Assembly (NCBI RefSeq): GCF_009856865.1
Contig: NZ_WVUD01000031.1
Location: forward strand, 1-44,503
Direction of reading: 5' to 3'
DNA length: 44,503 bases
From: Solidesulfovibrio aerotolerans
GTDB taxonomy: Bacteria > Desulfobacterota > Desulfovibrionia > Desulfovibrionales > Desulfovibrionaceae
A program made the position numbers and the translations under genes. Of this stretch, positions 25,114 to 32,313 are shown one piece after another. The notes under the pieces were generated by a model. The model saw only the letters and a list, made by a program, of their open reading frames with translations, had not been told where the DNA came from and ran no database searches. The first letter of the stretch is position 1. The number at the start of each line of letters is the position of its first letter.

Positions 25114-26390
25114 CCCCGATTTCCGCCGATCATCCGGCTACCCCGGCAAACGTCCCCGGCCTGCCTGGGGCCGGTTATATTTCAAGCCTCACCGTGCCTG
25201 ATGGCGGCCCTGCCAGCGGCCGGCCCCGGCGGCTGGCTGTGCTTGGTGCCACCGGTTCCATTGGCGTCAGCACGCTCAACGTTGCGGCCCAACATCCGGA
25301 CCAGTATCAGGTCGTGGCCCTGGCCGGCGCGACCAACGTCACCCGGCTGGCCGGGCAGGCCGCCGCGTTTCGCCCGCCGCTGCTGGCCGTTTTGACCGAA
25401 GAGCACGCCGCCGCCCTGGCCGGACTGCTGCCGGCCGGCTACCACCCGGAGATCCTTGTCGGACCGGCCGGGTATGCCGTCCTGGCGGCCCTGCCCGAGG
25501 TCGATCTGGTCGTTTCGGCCATTGTCGGCGCGGCCGGGCTGGTTCCGACCCTGGCCGCCGTGGCCGCCGGCAAGATCGTGGCCCTGGCCAACAAGGAATC
25601 CCTGGTTCTGGCCGGCGATCTCATCCGGGCGGCGGCCGCGCGGTCCGGGGCCGTCATTTTGCCGGTCGATTCCGAACACAACGCGCTTTTCCAAGCCCTT
25701 GGCGGCGTAGATCTGCCCGATCTGCCCCTGGTCGAGCGGCTGGTGCTGACCGCTTCGGGGGGGCCGTTTCGCGCGGCCTCGCGGCAGTCCCTGGAGTCAG
25801 TGACGCCGCAGATGGCGCTCAATCACCCCAACTGGTCCATGGGGCCTAAAATCAGCGTGGACTCGGCTACGCTTATGAACAAGGGCCTGGAGGTCATCGA
25901 GGCCTGCCGGCTCTACGGCCTGCCCGTTTCCCAGGTGGAGGTGGTGGTCCATCCCCAAAGCATCGTCCACTCCCTGGCCCAGCTCCACGACGGCTCCCTT
26001 TTGGCCCACCTCGGCCCCCCGGACATGCGCGTGGCCATCGCCTACTGTCTGGGCTATCCGCGCCGGCTGTCCCTGGACGTGCCCCGGGTGGATCTGGTCA
26101 AGCTGGCCTCGCTCACCTTCGAAGCGCCCCGTGAAGACGATTTTCCCTGCCTGGGACTGGCCCGGCAGGCCCTTGACTGCGGCCCCAGCCACACCGTGGC
26201 CCTTAACGCCGCCAATGAGGTGGCTGTGGACCTGTTTTTAAAAGGCCGGCTGCGCTTTTTGGGCATTGCCGCCGCCATTGCCGCCACCCTTGACGCCCAT
26301 GCCGGCGAACCCCTGGCCGATGCCGCCGCCGTCATGGACCTCGATGTCCGGGTGCGCCAAGAGGTCGCGGACTGGGTGATGGCGCGGTAA
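25110..26390 (+). CDS. dxr: 1-deoxy-D-xylulose 5-phosphate reductoisomerase
   Basis: Dxr is the NADPH-dependent second enzyme of the MEP isoprenoid pathway and the fosmidomycin target. The 426-residue product has LAVLGATGSIG for NADPH and NKESLVLAG. The metal-binding PVDSEHNALFQAL, the TASGGPF loop, NWSMGPKISVDSATLMNKGL and EVVVHPQSIVHS are also present. About 40 extra N-terminal residues precede the usual start, so translation might begin later. The ATG at 25110 is supported by the ATGA overlap with the upstream gene. Confidence 0.97.
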   Translation: MTPISADHPATPANVPGLPGAGYISSLTVPDGGPASGRPRRLAVLGATGSIGVSTLNVAAQHPDQYQVVALAGATNVTRLAGQAAAFRPPLLAVLTEEHAAALAGLLPAGYHPEILVGPAGYAVLAALPEVDLVVSAIVGAAGLVPTLAAVAAGKIVALANKESLVLAGDLIRAAAARSGAVILPVDSEHNALFQALGGVDLPDLPLVERLVLTASGGPFRAASRQSLESVTPQMALNHPNWSMGPKISVDSATLMNKGLEVIEACRLYGLPVSQVEVVVHPQSIVHSLAQLHDGSLLAHLGPPDMRVAIAYCLGYPRRLSLDVPRVDLVKLASLTFEAPREDDFPCLGLARQALDCGPSHTVALNAANEVAVDLFLKGRLRFLGIAAAIAATLDAHAGEPLADAAAVMDLDVRVRQEVADWVMAR

Positions 26391-26520
26391 GCATGTTGCT
26401 TTTTCGCCGTTGCCGCTTATTTACGCATAACGACAGGCCTTGCCGCGGATTTCCCGACCGCTCGGCCGTCGTCGAAACACCACGCCCGGACCTCCCGTCC
26501 CCCGGCGTTTGCGAGTGCCC

Positions 26521-27600
26521 ATGATCGAAAGTATCCTTGCCGTGGCTCTGGTCCTTGGGGGCCTCATCTTTTTCCACGAACTGGGACATTTTATCGCTGC
26601 CCGGGCCTTTGGCATGGGCGTCACCACGTTCTCTCTGGGATTCGGGCCGAAACTCCTCGGTTTCACGCGCGGCAAGACCCGCTACATCCTCTCGGCCATT
26701 CCCCTGGGCGGCTATGTTCAGCTCGTGGCCCAGGACCCCGACGATGTCGCCCCGGACGATTTCCCGCCCGAAACGCATTTCCGCCTGCGCCCGGCCTGGC
26801 AGCGGATGATCGTCGTGGCCGCCGGCCCGCTTTTTAACTTCTTTCTGGCCTGGCTGCTCTTCTGGGGCCTGCTGGCCGCCGAGGGCCGCTTCGAAATGCT
26901 GCCTGTCGTCGGACAGGTGCAGGCCGACAGCCCGGCCGCCGTGGCCGGTCTGGCTCCCGGCGATACGGTCCTGACCATCGACGGCGCGCCCGTGCCCAAC
27001 TGGGACACGCTGGCCACGGCCATCCGCGGCAGCAACGGCAAGGCCGTCACCCTGACCGTCAACCGCGACGGTAAGGACGCCGTCTTCACGCTCACGCCCA
27101 CGCTGCGCACGGTTAAAAACCTGTTTGGCGAAGAGGAAAGCGTCCCGCTGGTCGGCATCGTGGCCTCGGGCAAAACCCGGACCGTGCCCCTTGGCCCGGG
27201 TTCGGCCGCTTCCGAGGCCGTCAAACAGACCTGGAACGTTGTTGTCGTCACCTACACGGGACTTTTAAAGCTCATCGAGCGCGTGGTGCCCCTGGACAGC
27301 ATCGGCGGTCCCATCATGATCGCCCAGATGGTCAGCAAACAGGCCGGCGAGGGCCTGGGCAACGTTGTCGCCCTGGCCGCGCTCATAAGCGTCAACCTCG
27401 GCGTGCTCAATCTCCTGCCCATCCCGGTCCTCGACGGCGGCCATCTGCTCTTTTACGCCCTGGAAATCATCATGCGAAAGCCCGTCAGCCCGCGCATGCG
27501 CCAGCTGAGCACCAAGATCGGACTGGCCTTTCTCCTGGGGCTTATGATCCTGGCCACGGTCAACGACATCCGGCGGCAATTGAGCGTCTTAAATGGTTGA
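26521..27600 (+). CDS. rseP: RseP-type site-2 intramembrane metalloprotease
   Basis: The 359-residue product is a zinc protease within the membrane. HELGH (His19, Glu20, His23) lies in the first helix, and a C-terminal LNLLPIPVLDGGHLL supplies the third ligand. A single PDZ domain (about 125-195; GLAPGDTVLTIDGAPVPNWD) regulates substrate entry. The family cleaves anti-sigma factors such as RseA and remnant signal peptides. The ATG at 26521 has no good ribosome site, but the helix begins there. Longer starts add a basic Pro/Arg-rich sequence. It overlaps tsaB by 8 bases. Confidence 0.95.
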   Translation: MIESILAVALVLGGLIFFHELGHFIAARAFGMGVTTFSLGFGPKLLGFTRGKTRYILSAIPLGGYVQLVAQDPDDVAPDDFPPETHFRLRPAWQRMIVVAAGPLFNFFLAWLLFWGLLAAEGRFEMLPVVGQVQADSPAAVAGLAPGDTVLTIDGAPVPNWDTLATAIRGSNGKAVTLTVNRDGKDAVFTLTPTLRTVKNLFGEEESVPLVGIVASGKTRTVPLGPGSAASEAVKQTWNVVVVTYTGLLKLIERVVPLDSIGGPIMIAQMVSKQAGEGLGNVVALAALISVNLGVLNLLPIPVLDGGHLLFYALEIIMRKPVSPRMRQLSTKIGLAFLLGLMILATVNDIRRQLSVLNG

Positions 27601-28375
27601 TGCCGGCTCCCCGCCCGGTGCCGGGCCGCTGCTCGTCATTGACGGGGTGACCCCGCAACTCGGCATCACCCTCGGCCGGCCCGGCGAAGCCTTCCTGCAT
27701 CGCCGGGCCGCCACCTCGGGCAGCAGCGCCGAAACGCTGGTGCCGCGCATCGCCGACATGCTGGCCGAAGCCGGCGTCGCCCCCGCCGCACTCGGCGGCA
27801 TCGCCTGCGTGCGCGGTCCCGGCAGCTTCACCGGCATCCGCGTGGCCCTGGCCACCGTCCTTGGCCTGTCGCGCGGCTGCGGCGTGCCCATGGCCGGCCT
27901 GGACTACCTGCCACTTTTGGCCGCAACCGCCGCCCGCCAGGCCACCGGCGTCGTCGTGGCCATCACCTACGCCCGCACCGGGCAGGTCTATCTGCAAACG
28001 TTTCTCGCCGACGGCGAACCGCTGCCCATGGGACCGCCCGTGGCCCTGACCGTGGCCGCTGCCGCCGTGGCCGTGGCTGATGCCGCCGCTGTCGGCCCGC
28101 TGTGGCTGGTGGGCGAAGGAGCCCAGCGCTCCCGGGATGCCTTCCTGGCCGCCGCCTCCCTGGCCACCATCCTCGGTCCCGAAACCCACGATCCCGCTCC
28201 CGAAATCCTCCTGGCTGCCGCCGCCCGCGCCCGCTACAGCCACACACCCATCGAACCGCTGTATCTGCGACCCTGCGACGCCGAAGAAAACCTCGCCGCC
28301 TTCGCCGCCCTGCGCGGCCTAAGTCCCTCGGAAGCCGAAGCCCGCGTCCGCGACGCTACCAGCACGCTGGCGTGA
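27593..28375 (+). CDS. tsaB: TsaB, tRNA threonylcarbamoyladenosine synthesis partner
   Basis: TsaB is the inactive paralogue that partners TsaD, TsaE and TsaC to make t6A37 on ANN-decoding tRNAs. The 260-residue product shows the ASKHA fold: LLVIDGVTPQLGITLG, AETLVPRIADML and the RGPGSFTGIRVALAT signature (about 80-94). Late LYLRP is also typical. The Ala-rich middle is less conserved. The ATG lies inside the end of rseP (ATGGTTGA), showing coupling. The transcript then enters the hairpin-rich region. Confidence 0.92.
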   Translation: MVDAGSPPGAGPLLVIDGVTPQLGITLGRPGEAFLHRRAATSGSSAETLVPRIADMLAEAGVAPAALGGIACVRGPGSFTGIRVALATVLGLSRGCGVPMAGLDYLPLLAATAARQATGVVVAITYARTGQVYLQTFLADGEPLPMGPPVALTVAAAAVAVADAAAVGPLWLVGEGAQRSRDAFLAAASLATILGPETHDPAPEILLAAAARARYSHTPIEPLYLRPCDAEENLAAFAALRGLSPSEAEARVRDATSTLA

Positions 28376-28376
28376 C

Positions 28377-28464
28377 TGGGGCTTTGCCCCAGACCCCGCC
28401 GGGACGCTGTCCCGGACCCTACCAGGGCTTTGCCCTGGACCCACCGGGGGGATGATCCCCCCGG
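28377..28464. repeat. Chain of four short perfect hairpins
   Basis: Four palindromes follow each other: 28377-28391 (TGGGGC/GCCCCA), 28399-28415 (CCGGGAC/GTCCCGG), 28422-28438 (CCAGGGC/GCCCTGG) and 28444-28464 (CCGGGGGGAT/ATCCCCCCGG). Loops are one to three bases as drawn. Each is followed by a GACCC or ACCC spacer. The first and third share a GGCTTTGCC core. It looks like a REP-type intergenic element and is transcribed at the tsaB 3' end. Confidence 0.8.
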
Positions 28465-28534
28465 ACCCCCCGGCGGGGTGGGTGGGAATAGGGGGAGCGG
28501 TTGGGGGATAATTTGTTGCGTGGACGAACGAAAA

Positions 28535-28608
28535 TGGGGGTCGCAATTGGGGGTGCTGGCTCCGCCGGGCTTTGACGGCGGAGCCAGCACCCCCAATTGC
28601 GACCCCCA
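28535..28608 (-). terminator. Long perfect hairpin A, likely terminator for the minus-strand lipoprotein gene
   Basis: Two 33-base arms (28535-28567 and 28576-28608) are perfectly complementary around the loop GGCTTTGA (plus strand), or TCAAAGCC on the minus strand. Read on the minus strand, the stem is followed by TTTTCGTTCG, as in an intrinsic terminator. A stem of this length is unusual for a terminator. Confidence 0.75.
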
Positions 28609-28616
28609 AGTCGCCA

Positions 28617-28670
28617 GCGGCCCTCGGGGTTTTGCGCAATCAAAGCCTTGCGCGAAACCCCGAGGGCCGC
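28617..28670 (+). terminator. Long hairpin B, likely terminator for the tsaB transcript
   Basis: The 23-base arms (28617-28639 and 28648-28670) pair throughout, with one T-G wobble, around loop TCAAAGCC. Downstream is ATTTCGTTGG. The loop and tail match hairpin A as read on the other strand, while the stems are unrelated. Confidence 0.7.
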
Positions 28671-28719
28671 ATTTCGTTGGAGCCAGATCCGTTATGAAGC
28701 CAAGGCGTCGCCCCGTTGG

Positions 28720-29418
28720 TTATGAGCCTGCCGGCGCAGGGGCCGGCGGTGCCGGGTTGGGGCCGGCCGGGGGCGGGGCTTTGTAGCCGTAGTTCCAGTT
28801 GGTGATGGGGCCGCCCATATCCATGGCCAGGGTGGCGGTGACGGCCGAGACGGGTTCGGGGGGCATGCGGTTTTTCTTGGAAAAGATGATGTAATCTTCC
28901 GTGAGTCCGGTTTCCATCATGCCGGAGTGGGCCATGGACCAGAGGCGTTCGCCGCTGCGGGCGTCGATGACGTCGAAAGTGAACGACACGCCGGTATCGC
29001 CCCGGGTGCCGCCGGACATGACGTAGGTGATTTTGCCGACCACCACGACATCGATGCCCATTTTCCGGGCCAGGGCCACGGCTTGGGGGGTGGAGGCGGT
29101 TTTGAGGTTGGCTTCGTAGAGGAGTTTGGGGAAAACGCGGTCCCGGGTCCAGGTCTGCCAGACGACGCGGGTGAGTTGCTCGCCGAGATCCTGGGCGTAG
29201 GGGATGTCCTGGGTGACCTGGAAGGGCACGATGAGCGCCGAAACAGGCACGGGCGGCGCTTTCATGGGTTCGACGTAGACTTCTGGATTGTTGCGTTTGG
29301 TCCAGGCATCGACATAGACGGCGGTCTTGTCGCTCATTTTCGGTTGCACGGCGCAGCCGACGAGAACCAGGGCGGCAACGAGGGCGGCCAGAAGGCCGGA
29401 TTGTGTGGCAAGACGCAT
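28720..29418 (-). CDS. Outer-membrane-type lipoprotein, possibly FlgO/CsgG-like
   Basis: The 232-residue product has a lipoprotein signal: a basic start, a hydrophobic stretch and a VGCAV lipobox with Cys22. The mature part has alternating strands and helices. These include LIVPFQVTQDIPYAQDLGEQ, a central ALARKMGIDVVVVGKITYVM and DVIDARSGERLWSMAHSGMM. This pattern resembles FlgO/CsgG-type lipoproteins, where a repeated signature reports a version of the variable. The tail is Pro/Ala-rich. A flagellar role (FlgO family) would suit the nearby fliS-fliD-flagellin genes but is unproven. It lies 31 bases after the small gene upstream. Confidence 0.72.
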   Translation of the reverse strand: MRLATQSGLLAALVAALVLVGCAVQPKMSDKTAVYVDAWTKRNNPEVYVEPMKAPPVPVSALIVPFQVTQDIPYAQDLGEQLTRVVWQTWTRDRVFPKLLYEANLKTASTPQAVALARKMGIDVVVVGKITYVMSGGTRGDTGVSFTFDVIDARSGERLWSMAHSGMMETGLTEDYIIFSKKNRMPPEPVSAVTATLAMDMGGPITNWNYGYKAPPPAGPNPAPPAPAPAGS

Positions 29419-29449
29419 GGAAACCTCCAGCCTGGGCGCGGGTGGCCCG

Positions 29450-29785
29450 TTATTGGCGCGTGGTGGTGACCACGGGCGCTTCGGAGAGGGTCTTGAGCAG
29501 TTGCCTGCGGGAACTCAGCAGGCTTTCACGCAGTTCCTGGCGTTTTTTTGGCGTGAGCAGGCGGAATTCCGGCCGTGCGGTCATTTCCTGCAGATCAAGC
29601 ATCTCCTGGCGGATATGCCGGATCTTGAGCAGAAAGGCTTGTTCCTCCGGGCGTATCTTGGCGGCCACTGCGGCCATCTCAGCCAATTCGCCGGCCATGG
29701 CCCGGAAGGTCTCGGGATGCAACTCCCGGGCCTTTTGTCGCCAATCCGCCACGGCGCGCCATTTCGCCCGTATCCACATCCACAT
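29450..29785 (-). CDS. Small helical protein of unknown function
   Basis: The 111-residue product is predicted almost wholly helical and strongly charged (for example ELAEMAAVAAKIRPEEQAFL, then EMLDLQEM), probably a coiled coil. The first residues are Trp-rich (MWMWIR). There is no clear signal peptide or family motif. It sits 31 bases ahead of the lipoprotein gene in the same orientation, so the two are probably one transcript. The next 209 bases upstream (29786-29994) hold no gene I can support. Confidence 0.55.
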   Translation of the reverse strand: MWMWIRAKWRAVADWRQKARELHPETFRAMAGELAEMAAVAAKIRPEEQAFLLKIRHIRQEMLDLQEMTARPEFRLLTPKKRQELRESLLSSRRQLLKTLSEAPVVTTTRQ

Positions 29786-29994
29786 GGACCACCCCGTTGT
29801 CGCTGTTATGGCCCGTGCCGGTGGGTAAGCCGGTCGGCCAAGCCGTCCTTTAACACATTTGCACTGTGGCGCTTCATCCCCGCCGCGTCAAGGGTGGGGG
29901 CGGCAACCGGGCCGGAGAATGCCTCTGGGCCGGTTGGTTGCGGTCGTGAGGCTGGCCCGGCTCAGGCCGCGGTCGGTTGGCGCGCTAGGCCGCG

Positions 29995-31233
29995 TCACTC
30001 GGCCGGCCCCGGCAAGAGCAGCAGTCTGCCCTGGCTGGCTGGCGGGGCCAGGGCCGTGAAAAATTCCAGGGGCAGGGTGGGATAGTCGGCGCTCAGGCAA
30101 TGGGAGGCCGCCCCGGGCAGGCGGCTAAACGCCGCCAGTTTCTCCGACACGGCGGCCGGATCGGCCACCAGCCGGTTGCGGTGCAGGATGGGGGCGTTAA
30201 GGGCCAGCCCGGTGCTGCCGGTGGTGCCTTCCAGGCGTTCGTGCAGGGCGCGCACATACCGCAGGCTGCCCGGGGGGCCGGTGCGATACAGGCGCAGTTG
30301 CCAGTCCGGCCACAAACCATGGCCCACTTTGGCCCGGGTCTGGTCCGGGTACAGGGTCAGCCGTGGAAAATAGGCTGCGCCAAGACCGGGGGTGGCCATG
30401 AGGCGGGCGAGGCTGGCGGCAAAGCCCGGTCCGGGGCGTTCGTCGGGGTCCAGGGAGAGCACCCAGCCGGGCGGACAGGCCGCCAGCATGACGTTGCGTT
30501 GGGCCGCAAAATCGTTGCCCAGGGGCCGGGCCAGATGGCGCACCGGCACCCCGAGGGCCTGGGCCTGTCCGGCGGTGTCGGGAACGGCTGCGGCGTCCCA
30601 GACAATGACCGCCTGTCCGGCCAGGCCGCGAACGGCTGTGAAGAAAGCGTCGAGCTGGGGTTCGTCCGGTCGGGCGAGCAAGGCCAGGGTCAGCCCCGCT
30701 GGCGGCAACGGTGCGTCCGGCCGTTCCGGGAGGGGGGCCAGGCGGCTGGCGGTCAGCAAACGGCGCACGAAGGCCAGCCCCGGTTTCTCCCCGGGGTCAC
30801 CCGGTTCGGGATTGACCGTCACCAGGGCGTTTTGGGAAGAAAAGCCCAGGGAAAAGAGCAGTTGGCAGACGGCCTGGGGTGACGTGTCGGCCAACAGCCG
30901 GCAGGGACTGTCCGGGCCAAACCAGGGTAGCCGCCCGGCGGCAAGGAGGCTGCGGGCAGACTCAGGTGCCAGCGAAACGACGGTCAGCGGCATGCCCGCC
31001 GGCTGGCGGGCGGCCAGTGCGGCGGCCAGATCACCGCTGCCAAGGCCAAGCAGGATGATCTCGCAACGGCCGGTGCCGGCTCGCAGGATGCGTCCGACCC
31101 GGGCCTGGGTCTGCTGCGGCGTCGGGGCACAGGTTGGTGGCGGGCTGTCAGGGCGGCCGAGTCGCCAGGACAGCACCTCGGCGGTATAGGCGAAAAAGGG
31201 GTGGACCGGCGGGCCGGACACGGAGGCAACCAT
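29995..31233 (-). CDS. Family 2-like glycosyltransferase next to flagellin genes
   Basis: The 412-residue product has a C-terminal half resembling GT2 glycosyltransferases. It has RNVMLAACPPGWVLSLDPDE, which contains the nucleotide-sugar and metal-binding DPDE motif, and then KVGHGLWPDWQLRLYRTGPP and HERLEGTTGSTGLALNAPIL. The N-terminal part (about 55-150) has an ILLGLGSGDLAAALAARQPA segment like a Rossmann fold. This two-part layout suggests a motility-linked or flagellin-modifying transferase, which its place beside fliS/fliD/flagellin supports by context only. The ATG at 31233 is chosen with GAGG 12 bases away; longer in-frame starts up to 31356 exist. Confidence 0.75.
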   Translation of the reverse strand: MVASVSGPPVHPFFAYTAEVLSWRLGRPDSPPPTCAPTPQQTQARVGRILRAGTGRCEIILLGLGSGDLAAALAARQPAGMPLTVVSLAPESARSLLAAGRLPWFGPDSPCRLLADTSPQAVCQLLFSLGFSSQNALVTVNPEPGDPGEKPGLAFVRRLLTASRLAPLPERPDAPLPPAGLTLALLARPDEPQLDAFFTAVRGLAGQAVIVWDAAAVPDTAGQAQALGVPVRHLARPLGNDFAAQRNVMLAACPPGWVLSLDPDERPGPGFAASLARLMATPGLGAAYFPRLTLYPDQTRAKVGHGLWPDWQLRLYRTGPPGSLRYVRALHERLEGTTGSTGLALNAPILHRNRLVADPAAVSEKLAAFSRLPGAASHCLSADYPTLPLEFFTALAPPASQGRLLLLPGPAE

Positions 31234-31410
31234 GGCTGTTGGTACCTCGGGTGGCCCGTCGGAACAAGGGGCCGGATCGTGACAGTCGGTTCCGGGCTCC
31301 GGGAGTCCCGTATCGAGCCGGCAAATACCGGGCCGGCAGCTTCGCGACGCACGCAACGCAAGGCGCCGCTATTTTGAAAACAGATGCAGCCAAGGCCGCA
31401 CGATTGCACC

Positions 31411-32223
31411 CTACCCGTTGGGGCGGCTGGCACCGTAGGCGGCCATGACCCGGCGCACCGGGGAAACAGTGGGACGCGACGCCTGGGCGGCTTCCAGCGA
31501 CAACGCTTCGTCCGGCTCGTCGGCAAGTTCTGCAATCTGCGGCGGTATGGCCGAGGCAACCGGCAGTTCCTGCCGGGCGGCGGGGGCCTGGGCGGTCAGA
31601 TCGGCTGCTGGGGCTGCGGCGATGACCGGCGCGGCCGCTGGCTGGGCTGTGGGCATGGCCGCCGGTCGGGTTGTGGGCGTGGCGGCCGGTCGGGTTGTGG
31701 GCGCGGCAGCATAGCGGCCGGCCACCGTCTGGGGGGCCAGACCGCCAATGGGCATCGTGGCTGTCGAGCCGCCCACATGGCTGAGGCCCAGGGCGGCACT
31801 CGCGGAGACGCCGGTCCGGGTGGCCTGGGTGGCTGTTGTGGGCACGGCTTTGGTGGTCACCAGGGTGTTGGCTTCGCTAAACGCCTCGCGCAGGCCCGAC
31901 AGGATGCCGACCACTTCGTCGATCTTGGTAATATCCATCTTGAGGTTGGCGGTCAGCAGACGTGAACTGCAGAAAAAATAGAGCTTTTGCAGGCGGTCAG
32001 CCAGTTCGCCACCCTTGTTGATATTGAGCGAGCCCTGAAGTTCAGCAAGAATATCCAAGGCCTTGGAGATGAGGATGCCCTTTTGGGCGTAGTTTTTCTC
32101 GACGATTTTTTCCTTGGCCTGATGCAGATATTTGAGCGCCGCATCGAACAGCATGATGACAAGATCGCCCTGGGTGGTGGTGCTGACCTGGGTCTGGATA
32201 TAGTTCTTGACAGCGCTTTGCAT
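31411..32223 (-). CDS. fliS: FliS flagellin export chaperone with a long extra tail
   Basis: FliS keeps flagellin unpolymerised in the cytoplasm and delivers it to the export gate. Residues 1-125 form the usual helical bundle (AVKNYIQTQVSTTTQGDLVI, then MLFDAALKYLHQAKEKI and LNINKGGELADRLQKLY). The remaining 145 residues are a low-complexity Ala/Pro/Thr tail with PTTRPAA-type repeats, absent from typical FliS (about 125-140 residues). GGGAG precedes the ATG. A sigma-28-like promoter lies just upstream. Confidence 0.9.
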   Translation of the reverse strand: MQSAVKNYIQTQVSTTTQGDLVIMLFDAALKYLHQAKEKIVEKNYAQKGILISKALDILAELQGSLNINKGGELADRLQKLYFFCSSRLLTANLKMDITKIDEVVGILSGLREAFSEANTLVTTKAVPTTATQATRTGVSASAALGLSHVGGSTATMPIGGLAPQTVAGRYAAAPTTRPAATPTTRPAAMPTAQPAAAPVIAAAPAADLTAQAPAARQELPVASAIPPQIAELADEPDEALSLEAAQASRPTVSPVRRVMAAYGASRPNG

Positions 32224-32239
32224 GTCGCTCTCCCTTTTG

Positions 32240-32306
32240 GAGCTCTTATCGGACGAACTGGAAAAACTTGAGGAGGGCTGAGCAACTTTGAGCTCAAATC
32301 GGACGA
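32240..32306. repeat. 17-base direct repeat flanking the fliS promoter
   Basis: GAGCTCTTATCGGACGA (32240-32256) recurs as GAGCTCAAATCGGACGA (32290-32306), with two mismatches and a 50-base offset. One copy overlaps the -10 element of the fliS promoter. It could be a regulator site or a local duplication. Confidence 0.5.
32246..32271 (-). promoter_or_regulatory. Sigma-28 (FliA)-type promoter for fliS
   Basis: On the minus strand TCAAGTTT (32264-32271) and TCCGATAA (32246-32253) are separated by 10 bases. They match the sigma-28 consensus TAAAGTTT-N11-GCCGATAA at 7/8 positions each. Transcription would start about 15-20 bases before the fliS ATG. Confidence 0.65.
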
Positions 32307-32313
32307 TAATGGA

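Larger units (their letters stand above)
28376..28719. other. Gene-free, hairpin-rich region between convergent genes
   Basis: This 344-base region lies between the tsaB stop and the stop of a minus-strand lipoprotein gene. It holds four short G/C hairpins, a G-rich spacer (28465-28510) and two long hairpins, listed separately. I see no coding frame with a credible start. Confidence 0.85.

Noticed and set aside
28377-28670. Possible CRISPR array
   Set aside because: The repeats are inverted hairpins of differing sequence, not direct repeats with unique spacers, and no cas gene is present.
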